A stretch of DNA of 64,000 nt from Pedobacter frigiditerrae (lineage in GTDB: Bacteria > Bacteroidota > Bacteroidia > Sphingobacteriales > Sphingobacteriaceae), in contig NZ_SJSK01000001.1 of the NCBI RefSeq assembly GCF_004331645.1, forward strand, positions 682,001-746,000. The letters are read 5' to 3'. Of this stretch, positions 9,205 through 18,900 are shown piece after piece. Numbering within the stretch: the stretch's first letter is position 1; every line of letters begins with the position of its first letter. The notes below the pieces were generated by a model. The model saw nothing but the letters and a program-made list of their open reading frames with translations, was not told where the DNA came from and did no database searches. A program made the translations under genes and the position numbers.

Positions 9205-9849
9205 ATGAAAGAGAATGTTTCTTCAAAAGAATTAATGCTTAAAAAAATTAGAAAGGCCTTGCTAGAAAAGCGAGACAATCCTTATCCTAATTTAGAAGAA
9301 AGCCAACTTTATAAAACCAATTCAGAAGAGCTTGAAGTACTTTTTGCCGAACAGTTAAATGCAATATCTGGTAATTTTATTTTCTGTGAAAACGGGGTCG
9401 ATTTCATTGAAAACATTCTTGAGCTTGCCGATAAATTTAAATGGCGCAAAATTTATTGTTGGGAACCAGAACTACAGGCTTTATTATCGCATTACGAATT
9501 TCCCTTTTACCAGACTGATAAAGATTTTGAACAAGCAGAGGTAGGTATCACACTCTGCGAAGCTTTAATTGCTCGTAATGGCTCTGTCATGGTAAGTAAT
9601 CAATATGCCGCAGGGCGAAGATTAAGCATTTTTCCACATCACCACATTGTAATAGCCAGAACCGGACAATTAGTTTTAGACTTAAAAGATGCCTTTCAAA
9701 TGCTCAAAAATAAATACGGCACTCAAATCCCGTCAATGGTAAGCAACATTACTGGACCAAGTAGAACGGCTGATATTGAAAAAACTTTGGTGCTTGGCGC
9801 ACATGGCCCTAAAGAATTATTTGTGTTTTTAATTGACGATTTTAGCTAA
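9205..9849 (+). CDS. LUD-domain protein (LutC-like)
   Basis: 214 residues from the ATG at 9205; the frame is open back to a TTG at 9166, but that codon is inside the ftsH terminator. LUD-domain features: ADKFKWRKIYCWEP, the loop GITLCEALIARNGSVMVS, and FPHHHIVIARTGQLV. Family knowledge: LutC is one of three proteins of the LutABC lactate oxidation complex, but single LUD proteins with unknown function are common, and lutA and lutB are not next to this gene. The neighbour on the 3' side is a KAS III gene, 76 bases away. Function therefore not assigned beyond the fold. Confidence 0.8.
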   Translation: MKENVSSKELMLKKIRKALLEKRDNPYPNLEESQLYKTNSEELEVLFAEQLNAISGNFIFCENGVDFIENILELADKFKWRKIYCWEPELQALLSHYEFPFYQTDKDFEQAEVGITLCEALIARNGSVMVSNQYAAGRRLSIFPHHHIVIARTGQLVLDLKDAFQMLKNKYGTQIPSMVSNITGPSRTADIEKTLVLGAHGPKELFVFLIDDFS

Positions 9850-9925
9850 TTATTTTTAATTTCAATTAAAATATAATAGATTTATACCAAATACCGAATT
9901 AGTATAGGGTACAGAATAGGGCACG

Positions 9926-10996
9926 ATGAACAAAATTTATTCAGTTATTACTGGTACAGGAAGTTACATACCAGAGAATATCATCTCTGGCGACCATTTT
10001 ATGGATGCTTCTTTTTTCGATAACGGCATTAAGCTAGATAAAGAAAATACAGAAATCATCAACAAGTTTAGTGAAATTACAGAAATTATAGAGCGTCGTT
10101 ACGTTGATTCTAATCAATTGAATAGCAACATTGCTGCCCTAGCTGCTCAAAAAGCTATTGCTGCTGCTAGGATAGACAAAGAAAGTTTAGACCATATTAT
10201 TTTTTGCCACAATTTTGGGGATGTTAAGGAAGGTTCAAATCGCATGGATATGCTACCTGCTTTAGCTGCCAAGGTTAAGCAAATGCTCGAAATAGAAAAT
10301 CCAGATTGTGTTGCTTATGATGTGATTTTTGGTTGTCCTGGTTGGGTTCAAGGTGTAATTCAAGCTGATTACTTAATTAAAAGCGGCGATGCCAAAAAAG
10401 TACTGGTTATTGGATCTGAAACACTATCTCGGATTATCGACCCGCATGATAGAGATAGTATGATTTTTTCTGATGGCGCTGGTGCTGTAATTTTTGAGGC
10501 TAAAGAAACTGAAGAACCAACAGGAATTATTGCACATAAAAGTCAGACATTTGCAAGCCACGCCTCTCTTTTAACAATGGGAAGTAGTAATAATCCTGAT
10601 GAAAAAAACGGTAACACCTATCTAAAAATGAATGGACGTAAACTTTATGAGTTTGCCGTAATCAATGTTCCCCAAGTTGTTAAAAAAGCAATAGATAAAT
10701 CAGGTGTTCCATTAGATAAAATAAAGACAGTTTTCATTCACCAAGCCAACGGAAAGATGGACAATGCCATTATGAAACGTCTTTTTAAACTATATGATTT
10801 AGATTCTGTGCCAGATAATTTAGTTCCTATGACCATATCTTGGTTAGGAAATAGTTCAGTTGCAACCATCCCTACGCTAATAGACTTAGTTTTGAATGAC
10901 AAAGTAGAAGGTTATAAAATTACAAAAGGAGAATATGCTGTTTTTGCATCGGTTGGCGCAGGAATGCACATTAATGCTGTGGTTTATAAGTTTTAG
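9926..10996 (+). CDS. 3-oxoacyl-ACP synthase III family protein (FabH-like)
   Basis: Thiolase-fold condensing enzyme of 356 residues, somewhat longer than E. coli FabH (about 317). The catalytic triad is complete: Cys137 in FGCPGW, His272 in FIHQANGKMD and Asn309 in WLGNSSVATIP. Other family motifs are IGSETLSRIIDPHDR, FSDGAGAVIFE and the C-terminal SVGAGMHINAVVY. Enzymes with this triad start fatty acid chains from acyl-CoA and malonyl-ACP; the insertion near residues 20-55 and the isolated position, away from other fab genes, leave room for a special role such as branched-chain or secondary-metabolite priming. Confidence 0.9.
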   Translation: MNKIYSVITGTGSYIPENIISGDHFMDASFFDNGIKLDKENTEIINKFSEITEIIERRYVDSNQLNSNIAALAAQKAIAAARIDKESLDHIIFCHNFGDVKEGSNRMDMLPALAAKVKQMLEIENPDCVAYDVIFGCPGWVQGVIQADYLIKSGDAKKVLVIGSETLSRIIDPHDRDSMIFSDGAGAVIFEAKETEEPTGIIAHKSQTFASHASLLTMGSSNNPDEKNGNTYLKMNGRKLYEFAVINVPQVVKKAIDKSGVPLDKIKTVFIHQANGKMDNAIMKRLFKLYDLDSVPDNLVPMTISWLGNSSVATIPTLIDLVLNDKVEGYKITKGEYAVFASVGAGMHINAVVYKF

Positions 10997-11002
10997 ATTG
11001 TT

Positions 11003-11082
11003 TTGTCATTCCGACCTTGGAGGAATCTGATTTTTTTGATTAATCTCTTCTAAGAGTTTCTTTGGGGGCCAGAATGATAAGC
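11003..11082. repeat. GTCATTC-ended dispersed hairpin element
   Basis: Begins TTTTGTCATTCCGAC and ends CAGAATGATAAG, so the ends are inverted repeats; internal GGAATC and TCTTCTAAGAG. It lies between two convergent genes. One of about ten related copies in the window. Confidence 0.6.
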
Positions 11083-11086
11083 AAAG

Positions 11087-12592
11087 CTATCCACCAATCC
11101 TTCTTAACCCTTGCTTAGCTTCATTTTCGATGCTATTTTCTTGCTCATGCCCTTTCATTGAAATAGCGAGGTTAAAGCTGGATTTTGCTTTTTGAGTGTT
11201 CTTTTTAGCTTCGTAAATTATTCCGATTTGTACGGCAGATTTTGCCGCAAAATAATACTTTAACGATTTCCCAACCGTAATTGCATTTTGATAATTCATT
11301 AATGCCATATCGTCTTTCCCTAAAGCATCATTTAATCTACCTAGACGGTAATGATACTCTGTTTTATCTTTGGCTGATGCATAATCCTCAGCTTTACTAT
11401 CAGACAAAACATCAAGTCCTTTAGCAAAATACCCACCATCAAAAAGTAATCTTGCCTTTAATAATTCTTTATTAGGCGTAGGAGAATTCGCTTCATTCAA
11501 CGCCTGTTTATCCCTTTCTGCGAAGATAAAGCCGCTGGCTTTTGTTTTGGCTATTAAGGCTGAAAGATTATTGTTTTCTCCTTTTAATAGAGCAATCCAC
11601 GCTAAATGTAAATAGGCATCTTTAATATTGTTTACACCCTTATTGGTTTGTAAAAATTTCTCGAAAGATGCCTCGGCAGAATAATCTAGCTTGTTTAATT
11701 TTGCAATTCCCATTAAATAATCTAAGTAGGGAAATGGCTGATAAACCGCCCCAGTGGGCCTATTCGCAAGTGTAGTGATAGCTACATCCGTGTGCCCATT
11801 TCTAGCACAAACATATGCCTGTAAATAACACTTTAGTAAGCTCGTATCTGGTATCCGAGCCATGTACTTCATTGTTTTTGCATAAGCGCTTGGGCTCTTC
11901 GCTACGTCAGACAGTACATAAGCATAAGTAAAAACCGTTTCTTCATAAAAAGGCTCGTATGCAGATTTTGGTAAATTCTCCGCCAATTTATCTAACATAT
12001 TTAATCCAGCTTGTAAATTTCCCTTTATACCAAATGTTGATAGTGTTGACTTTAAAAACCCATCAGGCAACACACCTAAAACAGCGTTAATAAGCCCTAA
12101 GCCTATCCCATTTAAATGAAACCCCGGAAATTTTTTGGTGTTTTCTTGCAGTAAACTATTTGCTCTATTTATTTCTCTCGCAACAGTTAAATAAGAACCA
12201 AAACGACCTCTCATTAAAGCCCACTGTATGTTGATTTGAGCTTGCGCATAGAGGTAGTATGGAGAGCTTTTATCATCATCGCTTATTTGATCTAGCCTCA
12301 CCTCTTTATTTGGCTCTAGTCGCTCAAATTCTGATTTACTCTCTGTGGTTAACAAATAATAATAATCTACATAATTCTCTAAAAATGGAACAATTGAATT
12401 ATTTGGGTGAATTTTCTTTTCAGCTGCAATTAATTGACGAGCTGCATTTAGTTTAAGTTCGAAGATATTTTGATAGGCTTTTTGACAATTGGTATTAAAA
12501 TCAAAATTTGCAGAAGCATTATTAGAAAATAGAAAGAAAATAGAGAATAGGAAATAAGAAATGGGTAACCTTAATAATTTGATTTGATGCAT
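11087..12592 (-). CDS. Secreted TPR-repeat protein of unknown function
   Basis: 501 residues from the ATG at 12592; an upstream in-frame TTG at 12601 is a less likely start. The N-terminus (residues 1-28) is a signal peptide ending NNASA. The mature protein is almost all helical, with tetratricopeptide-like pairs: tyrosine- and alanine-rich repeats near 110-135, and at the C-terminus three clearer TPRs (AKDKTEYHYRLGRLNDALGKDDMALMNYQNA and KKNTQKAKSSFNLAI are partial views). No enzyme motif is seen. Such proteins are usually periplasmic interaction scaffolds. It converges on the KAS III gene and is separated from it by a repeat element. Confidence 0.75.
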   Translation of the reverse strand: MHQIKLLRLPISYFLFSIFFLFSNNASANFDFNTNCQKAYQNIFELKLNAARQLIAAEKKIHPNNSIVPFLENYVDYYYLLTTESKSEFERLEPNKEVRLDQISDDDKSSPYYLYAQAQINIQWALMRGRFGSYLTVAREINRANSLLQENTKKFPGFHLNGIGLGLINAVLGVLPDGFLKSTLSTFGIKGNLQAGLNMLDKLAENLPKSAYEPFYEETVFTYAYVLSDVAKSPSAYAKTMKYMARIPDTSLLKCYLQAYVCARNGHTDVAITTLANRPTGAVYQPFPYLDYLMGIAKLNKLDYSAEASFEKFLQTNKGVNNIKDAYLHLAWIALLKGENNNLSALIAKTKASGFIFAERDKQALNEANSPTPNKELLKARLLFDGGYFAKGLDVLSDSKAEDYASAKDKTEYHYRLGRLNDALGKDDMALMNYQNAITVGKSLKYYFAAKSAVQIGIIYEAKKNTQKAKSSFNLAISMKGHEQENSIENEAKQGLRRIGG

Positions 12593-12733
12593 TGGTAGCA
12601 AATTCGTTTGAAAGTTTAAGTTAGTAATTTTATATAACGAACAAAAGTGGTCTTTGTTTTTAATTGAGCTATTTAAAAGAGGAATTTTTGGGATATAAAA
12701 TCGATGTCCTCTCTTCAGTTTGAGAAATCTTCC

Positions 12734-12762
12734 AAAAAAAAAGGCCGGATTTTCATCCGACC
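12734..12762 (-). terminator. Terminator of the zinc-ribbon gene
   Basis: Stem GGCCGGAT / ATCCGACC (12743-12762, one mismatch, loop TTTC), followed on the minus strand by nine T residues (12742-12734). Confidence 0.85.
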
Positions 12763-12785
12763 TAGTATTATATTTGGTTTTGGTT

Positions 12786-13529
12786 CTATGCTTCCGCTAA
12801 CTCTTGAGTTAACGCTTCATCAACTAAAATTCTTCCGCAATGTTCGCAAACAATTACTTTTTTACGTTGACGGATGTCTAATTGACGTTGTGGTGGAATT
12901 TGGTTGAAACAACCTGAACATGAATCTCTGTCGATAGTTACAACAGCTAATCCATTTACCGCATTACCTCTCAATCTATTATAAGCGGTCAGTAAACGCT
13001 CCTCAATTTGAGTTTCTGCTTTATCTGCTTTTTTAAGCAATGCTTGCTCTTCTTTTTCAGTTTCTGCTGTAATTGTTGCTAATTCACCTTTTTTAACTTC
13101 TAAATCGCCTTTTCTCGCTTCAATATTAGCTAAAGCTAAATCATAAATTTCTGTTTTAGAAGCAATTTCGAAACCATGTTCCTTAATTTTTTTCTCAGAA
13201 ACCTGAATATCTAGATTTTGAATCTCAACTTCTTTAGTTAAAGCATCATATTCACGGTTATTCTTTACATCTTCTAATTGCTTTTCGTATTTCTTGATTA
13301 AAGCTTGTGCTTCCTTAATCATATTTTTACGGTTTACAATTGCATCTTCAGTATCGTCTAATTCAGCTTTGATTTTTTGTATACGTGTTTCTAATCCGGC
13401 TACTTCGTCCTCTAAATCAGCCACTTCCATTGGCAACTCACCTCTTACCTGACGGATTTTATCAACTTTAGTGTGTATGTTTTGTAATTCGTATAAAGCT
13501 TTTAGCTTTTGCTCTACTGTTTGTTCCAT
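12786..13529 (-). CDS. Coiled-coil protein with C-terminal C4 zinc ribbon
   Basis: 247 residues. Residues about 5-180 are charged heptad-rich coiled coil, split by a short turn into two antiparallel helices. The C-terminal ribbon carries CSGC (C204, C207) and CEHC (C228, C231), flanking the conserved PPQRQLDIRQRKK segment. This is the C4-type zinc-ribbon family (PF02591, HP0958-like). Family knowledge: HP0958 of Helicobacter is tied to flagellar gene expression and binds nucleic acid, but in Bacteroidetes no function is established. The start codon overlaps the stop of the NIF3 gene by one base (TAATG), a sign of translational coupling; the pair is widely conserved. Confidence 0.88.
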   Translation of the reverse strand: MEQTVEQKLKALYELQNIHTKVDKIRQVRGELPMEVADLEDEVAGLETRIQKIKAELDDTEDAIVNRKNMIKEAQALIKKYEKQLEDVKNNREYDALTKEVEIQNLDIQVSEKKIKEHGFEIASKTEIYDLALANIEARKGDLEVKKGELATITAETEKEEQALLKKADKAETQIEERLLTAYNRLRGNAVNGLAVVTIDRDSCSGCFNQIPPQRQLDIRQRKKVIVCEHCGRILVDEALTQELAEA

Positions 13530-14626
13530 TAAATGAAATAATTTATGGGGTTTGTATTATGCTCCGTTAAACGGATTGCAAAGTTAGGAAATTTTTCTTG
13601 AATATTATCTATCAACAAATTAGATGTAAATTGTTCACTTTCATAATGGCCAATATCGCAGATAACAAGCTTCTGTTCAGCATCGAAAAATTCATGGTAT
13701 TTAAAGTCGGCTGTAATAAAGGCATCAGCCCCTGCAGCAATGGCATCTTTTAACAAAAAACTGCCCGAACCACCGCAAACGGCAACTTTTTTGACCCTCT
13801 TGGGTAATAAAGCAGTGTGCCGAATCACTTTGACTTTCATATTTTGCTTTACTAAATTCAAAAAATCAACATTATCCATTTCTTGCGGCAACCATCCAAT
13901 CATACCTGCGCCAACATTATCTAATTTATTTGTCAACGCATAAATATCATAAGCAACTTCTTCATAAGGATGATTTTCTAACAAAGCCAACAAAACCTTT
14001 CGCTCATCTTGAACCTTAAAAATGGTTTCAATCCTTATCTCTGCTTCAAGATGTTGTTCTCCAACCTCTCCAACAAAAGGATTTGCACCCTGCCCACCTT
14101 TAAAAGTTCCAGTACCTTCAGTGTTAAAACTACATTCACTATAATTACCTATATCACCAGCTCCCGCAACAAATAAAGCATTTCTAACTCCATCAGCCTG
14201 TGCTATAGGACAAAATGTAACTAGCTTTTTTAGCAAGTTGTTTTTAGGGGCTAAAATTTTAGCATTCTGTATCCCTAATCTTTTACAGATTTCTCCACTT
14301 ACGCCGTGTGCCACATGGTCTAAATTAGTGTGAATAGCATATAATGCAATGTTATTTTTTATTGCTTTTAACACTACCCTTTCTACATAAGTTTTACCAT
14401 TAAACTTTTTTAGTCCTTTAAAAACTATGGGATGGTGAGTGATGATAAGATTGCAGTTTTTAGTAATTGCTTCATCTACGATTTGCTCTGTGCAATCCAA
14501 TGCTACCAAAGCAGCGTGAACTTCATCATTCGCATTTCCTACAATTAAGCCTGCATTGTCGTAATCTTCCTGATAATTGAGTGGCGCTATCTTCTCTAGG
14601 AAATTGGTAATCTCAGCTAACTTCAT
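13529..14626 (-). CDS. NIF3-like dinuclear metal centre protein
   Basis: 365 residues, the long NIF3/YbgI form. N-terminal half: NLIITHHPIVFKG with the metal-binding His pair and AIHTNLDHVAHGVSG. A PII-like insert covers about residues 130-235. The C-terminal half holds VAVCGGSGSFL and DIGHYESEQF with the last metal ligands. The family forms hexameric toroids with a two-metal site; it has been proposed to act as a GTP cyclohydrolase I type 2 or a hydrolase, but its role remains unsettled. It heads a two-gene operon with the zinc-ribbon protein. Confidence 0.92.
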   Translation of the reverse strand: MKLAEITNFLEKIAPLNYQEDYDNAGLIVGNANDEVHAALVALDCTEQIVDEAITKNCNLIITHHPIVFKGLKKFNGKTYVERVVLKAIKNNIALYAIHTNLDHVAHGVSGEICKRLGIQNAKILAPKNNLLKKLVTFCPIAQADGVRNALFVAGAGDIGNYSECSFNTEGTGTFKGGQGANPFVGEVGEQHLEAEIRIETIFKVQDERKVLLALLENHPYEEVAYDIYALTNKLDNVGAGMIGWLPQEMDNVDFLNLVKQNMKVKVIRHTALLPKRVKKVAVCGGSGSFLLKDAIAAGADAFITADFKYHEFFDAEQKLVICDIGHYESEQFTSNLLIDNIQEKFPNFAIRLTEHNTNPINYFI

Positions 14627-14721
14627 TTGATAAAGTTAACCATCCTTTGCTAAATCCCTCCAAACAGAAAGTAATTTTTTAACTCCAACAAAAGCTTGGG
14701 CATAGCATCACTAATGAATAG

Positions 14722-14798
14722 AGCCTAAACAAAGCCTATAAAGACGTAAGATAAACGAAGGATGAACGTAAGATGAACGAAGGATGATAAAGATAAGA
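14722..14798. repeat. Array of 11-bp units (consensus ACGNAGGATGA)
   Basis: Seven adjacent units in strict 11-bp phase. The first two share AGCCTA; the next four alternate ACGTAAGATGA-like and ACGAAGGATGA units; the last is degenerate. The period is not a multiple of three and fits one helical turn rather than coding. The same period is seen in the unrelated sequences at 53.5 and 53.8 kb. Confidence 0.8.
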
Positions 14799-14902
14799 GC
14801 GGGTTAATAAGCCAGATTAATTGAACAACAGTATGAGCTTGAAAAGGGCTTTACAACAAAGAATTAGCCGATCAATAGTTTTAACCAGATTTGATTACAC
14901 AC

Positions 14903-14942
14903 AAATAATCCTTACCCGCTTTTAAACAGATAAGGATTATTT
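14903..14942. terminator. Perfect 12-bp inverted repeat, possible terminator
   Basis: AAATAATCCTTA (14903-14914) and TAAGGATTATTT (14931-14942), 16-base loop. It lies downstream of the TM2 gene on the minus strand but has no long T run, so termination is uncertain. Confidence 0.45.
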
Positions 14943-14949
14943 TATGAAA

Positions 14950-14996
14950 AGTCCTCGGATGAATATAGCTATATGCAAAGTATTCATCCGAGAACT
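14950..14996. repeat. Palindromic element with TCGGATGA core
   Basis: Arms 14950-14965 and 14981-14996 pair over 16 bases with one mismatch, loop 15 bases. It is 11 bases past the TM2 stop codon. The core and the outer AGTC/ACT resemble the larger palindrome at 26401-26448. Confidence 0.6.
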
Positions 14997-15006
14997 AATA
15001 ATTTTT

Positions 15007-15369
15007 TTACTGGAAACTACCCATTCTTGCCATTTGCAAACTTTCGAATACCATACGCTGGTTATGTTCAAATGCCAATTCCTTGTGATTAATGATATCT
15101 ACTATCGAACCGATCAAACATAATCCGCCAGTAAATAAATATAAAATACCCATCCCAATTTGGTTAACGATAAATCTTTGTAAACCTGGAACCAAGAATA
15201 ATCCGATTACGCAGAACAAAAGCATATCACTTGGGTTTTTTCTTTTGCTAGAATAAATCATTAAGAACGTACGCACTTGTTGCTCGTTTAAGCCATTTGT
15301 TGCGGTTTGTAGATAACTATATTCTTGAGGGGTTATACCCGGTAAAGCCATAAATTGTGAGTCAAACAT
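15007..15369 (-). CDS. TM2-domain membrane protein
   Basis: 120 residues. The N-terminal 45 residues are hydrophilic and include a helix ending SSKRKNP; two hydrophobic segments follow (about 49-67 and 72-92), the first with a VPGLQRF turn, the second GMGILYLFTGGLCLIGSIVDI, the signature of the TM2 domain (PF05154). Function of bacterial TM2 proteins is unknown. It lies 11 bases after the DUF2752 gene and is surely in the same operon; both are small membrane proteins that often occur together in Bacteroidetes. Confidence 0.82.
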   Translation of the reverse strand: MFDSQFMALPGITPQEYSYLQTATNGLNEQQVRTFLMIYSSKRKNPSDMLLFCVIGLFLVPGLQRFIVNQIGMGILYLFTGGLCLIGSIVDIINHKELAFEHNQRMVFESLQMARMGSFQ

Positions 15370-15380
15370 TGCTAATCCTC

Positions 15381-15683
15381 CTAAAATTTTAAATTAATTT
15401 CTTTTTGTTTATTAAATAATTGTTTGGTGAGCTGATAAATGCGATGGCCAATCAAAATCAAAGCTGGTATACCGAACCAATGATGTGAAAAACTTGCACT
15501 AACATCTCCGTGAAACAATGCGGTTATCGACCTTCCCAAACCACACCCTGGACACCAAATTATTCCTAAATTTGCCAAAGGGCAAAGGCTAAAGTGATGC
15601 TCATGAGGGTTGGCAGTTGCTAACAACACCAAAGCTAAAATCCAAAATGTTAACTCTATCGGAAAGCTTTTAATGTATTTCAT
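15381..15683 (-). CDS. DUF2752 membrane protein
   Basis: 100 residues with hydrophobic segments at about 8-25 and 66-82. Between them is the family hallmark: C34 in SLCPLANLG and CPGCGLGRS (C44, C47), followed by a His-rich stretch FSHHWFG. The cysteines and histidines suggest metal or haem binding, but no member has a known function as far as I know. First gene of the pair with the TM2 protein. The long stretch of ORF upstream (to 15910) is covered by repeat DNA and is not taken as coding. Confidence 0.82.
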   Translation of the reverse strand: MKYIKSFPIELTFWILALVLLATANPHEHHFSLCPLANLGIIWCPGCGLGRSITALFHGDVSASFSHHWFGIPALILIGHRIYQLTKQLFNKQKEINLKF

Positions 15684-15803
15684 GTTCCTCGTTTTGTATT
15701 AATTAGAAACAATGATAAGATTTTTGTTACTGTTACTAAAGTGTACTCGACGAAACTAAAAAAAATCTCGACAAACTCGGTTTTAGTTAAGATGTGAGAG
15801 AAT

Positions 15804-15902
15804 AGATATGAGAAGTGGGACAAGATTTGAGAAGTGAGCCAAGATTTGAGAACCATTATGCTCTTCAATTGTCTCATATCTAAAATCTCAATTCTCATAT
15901 CT
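15804..15902. repeat. GAGATTTGAGA-type repeat with inverted ends
   Basis: Two 19-bp direct repeats of GAGAAGTGRGMCAAGATTT (15810-15828, 15829-15847) begin with AGATATGAGAA (15804-15814) and are mirrored by TTCTCATATCT (15892-15902). A shorter relative is at 33323-33352. It sits just before mfd and could form a long hairpin in its leader. Confidence 0.6.
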
Positions 15903-15931
15903 AATAACAAATCTTTATTTACCTTTACATA

Positions 15932-18900
15932 GTGAACATTCGCGACCTGATTAACAGATACAAAACAGACGAGCGTGTTGTTGCGACAGCAAAATCGTTA
16001 AACAAAGGAAAGGGCGGCAAAACCCAATTAAAGGGATTGGTAGGTTCTGCCGATGCTGTGATAGCCATTTCAACCTACTTTTTATTGCACAAACCACAGC
16101 TTTTTATTCTGCCAAATAGAGAAGAAGCTTCTTATTTCCTTTCAGATTTGGAAGGAATTTTGGACAAAGAAGTGTTGTTTTTTCCTTCTTCTTTTAGAAA
16201 AGCTTTTGAATTTACGCAGATAGATACTGCCAATGTTTTGGCAAGGGCCGAGGTATTAAACGAGTTAAATCACCAATCTGAATACGGAAAAATTGTAGTT
16301 ACTTATCCAGAAGCATTGGCCGAAAAGGTAATTGACCGTTCTGTATTAGAGAAAAACACTTTAGAAATTAGCATCGGTGCTACTTTAGGTATCGACTTTA
16401 TCAATGAGTTTTTATTTGAATACGATTTTGAAAGATCGGATTTTGTTTATGAACCTGGTCAATTTTCTATTCGTGGTGGTATTGTAGATATTTTTTCTTT
16501 CTCACACGAACTCCCTTATCGTATCGAGTTTTTTGGCGATACAGTAGAAAGCATTAGAACTTTTGAAATTGATACGCAACTTTCAGTTGATGATGTAAAA
16601 AGTTTAACTATCGTACCAAACGTACAGGCAAAATTCTTAACAGAGAATAACATCAGTTTGTTAGATTATATTGAAAAAGACACACAGCTTTGGTTTAAGG
16701 ATGTAGAATATACTTTAGACATTGTAAAAGGTGGTTACAAAAAAGCTGTTGAACTTTGGAAAGCTTTAGCCTTAACCGAAAAACAACAAAACCCAAATTG
16801 GTTAGATCCAAAATTCTCTTTTACTGATGAGAAAATGTTGTCTGATTTATTTCAGGATTTTGCCTTAGTGGAGTTTGGCAAGCAGTTTTTCTATCAAACA
16901 GATGATGTAATCCAATTTGAAACTAAACCGCAGCCATCTTTCAATAAAGATTTTGATTTACTGATTAAGAACTTAAAAGAGAATGAAAGTCAGCATATCC
17001 ATAATTTTATCTTTACAAACTCTACCAAACAAACCGAACGTTTGTATGCGATATTAGATGACATAGATAAAACGGCAAAGTTTACACCAGTTAACATCCC
17101 GCTTCGTGAAGGTTTTTTAGATGCGCAGCAAAAAGTAGCTTTTTATACAGACCATCAGATATTTGACCGTTTTTATAAATATCAGTTAAAAAAAGGTTAT
17201 CAACGCAGTCAAGCAATTACACTTAAAGATTTACGCGAACTTAAACCTGGCGATTTTGTAACGCATATTGACCATGGAATTGGGAAATATGCAGGTTTAG
17301 AAAAGGTAGAAGTAAATGGCAAAACCCAAGAGATGATTCGTCTGGTTTATGCAGATAACGACTTACTTTATGTGAACATTAACTCCCTAAATCGCATTGC
17401 GAAGTTTAGCGGAAAAGATGGTACGCAACCCAAGATGAATAAATTGGGTACCGAAGCTTGGGACAAGCTCAAGAAGACCACAAAAAAAAAAGTTAAAGAC
17501 ATTGCCCGAGATTTAATCAAGCTTTATGCGATGAGGAAAGCCCAGGTAGGCACTGCTTTTGCCCCCGATGGTTATTTAGAAACCGAGCTCGAAGCCTCTT
17601 TCATATACGAAGATACACCTGACCAAGTTAAGGCAACTGCCGATGTAAAAAAAGACATGGAAGCGCCACATCCAATGGATAGGTTGGTGTGCGGAGATGT
17701 TGGCTTTGGCAAAACAGAAATTGCCATTCGAGCAGCCTTTAAAGCCGTTGCCAATGGTAAACAAGCGGCTATTTTAGTGCCTACAACCATTTTAGCCTTA
17801 CAACATTTCAAGACATTTTCATCACGTTTAAAGGAATTTCCCTGTACAGTCGACTATATCAATCGATTTAAAACCTCGAAACAAATTAAAGACACTTTAG
17901 AACGTGTAGCCAACGGCAAGGTTGATATTGTAATTGGCACACATCGCTTATTAAGCAAGGATGTTAAGTTCAAGGATTTGGGCATCATGATTATAGATGA
18001 GGAGCAAAAATTTGGCGTTGCAGCTAAAGAAAAACTAAAGGCTTTACGCGTAAATGTGGATACACTTACTTTAACCGCAACCCCTATTCCTAGAACCTTG
18101 CACTTCTCTTTAATGGGCGCAAGAGATTTATCTATCATGAGTACGCCACCACCAAATAGACAAGCCGTTAATACAGAACTCCATGTATTTAATGATAAAT
18201 TAATTCAAGAAGCTGTGCAGTTTGAACTAGATAGAGGTGGTCAGGTTTTTTTTATACACAACCGTGTTAATGATTTGCCACAGTTGGGCGGATTGATTCA
18301 AACCCTAGTCCCTAAAGCAAGAATTGGCATTGCACATGGTCAATTAGATGGCGATCAGCTAGAGGACGTGATGCTTGATTTCATCAACGGAGAAAAAGAT
18401 GTTTTGGTAGCCACAACCATTATCGAGGCGGGACTTGATATTCCAAATGCCAACACGATTATCATTAATCATGCACACATGTTTGGATTGAGCGATTTGC
18501 ACCAGATGCGTGGTCGTGTAGGTCGTTCTAATAAAAAAGCTTTTTGTTATTTATTGAGTTTGCCTTTATCAACCTTAACAAATGAAGCTAGAAAAAGACT
18601 GAGTGCCATTGAAGAATTTTCTGATTTGGGGAGCGGATTTAACATCGCTATGCGTGACTTAGATATACGTGGAAGTGGAAATTTACTGGGCGGAGAACAA
18701 AGTGGATTTATTGCAGAAATAGGTTTCGAGATGTATAACAAAATCTTGGATGAAGCCATTCAGGAATTAAAAGATGCTGAGTTTAAAGACTTATTTAAGG
18801 ATGAGCCAGAGCGAGCTTTTGTAAATTTTACCCAGGTTGATACCGATGTAGAATTACACATTCCCGATGATTATGTAACTAGTATTACAGAGCGATATAA

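Larger units (their letters stand above)
14627..15006. other. Gene-free region with an 11-bp periodic array and two hairpins
   Basis: 380 bases without a credible gene. It contains an array of seven 11-bp units (14722-14798), a 12-bp perfect inverted repeat (14903-14942) and a 16-bp inverted repeat (14950-14996), described separately. Confidence 0.7.

Noticed and set aside
15680..15910. 76-codon frame upstream of the DUF2752 gene
   Set aside because: It lies over the GAGATTTGAGA repeat and has no ribosome-binding site or recognisable domain.
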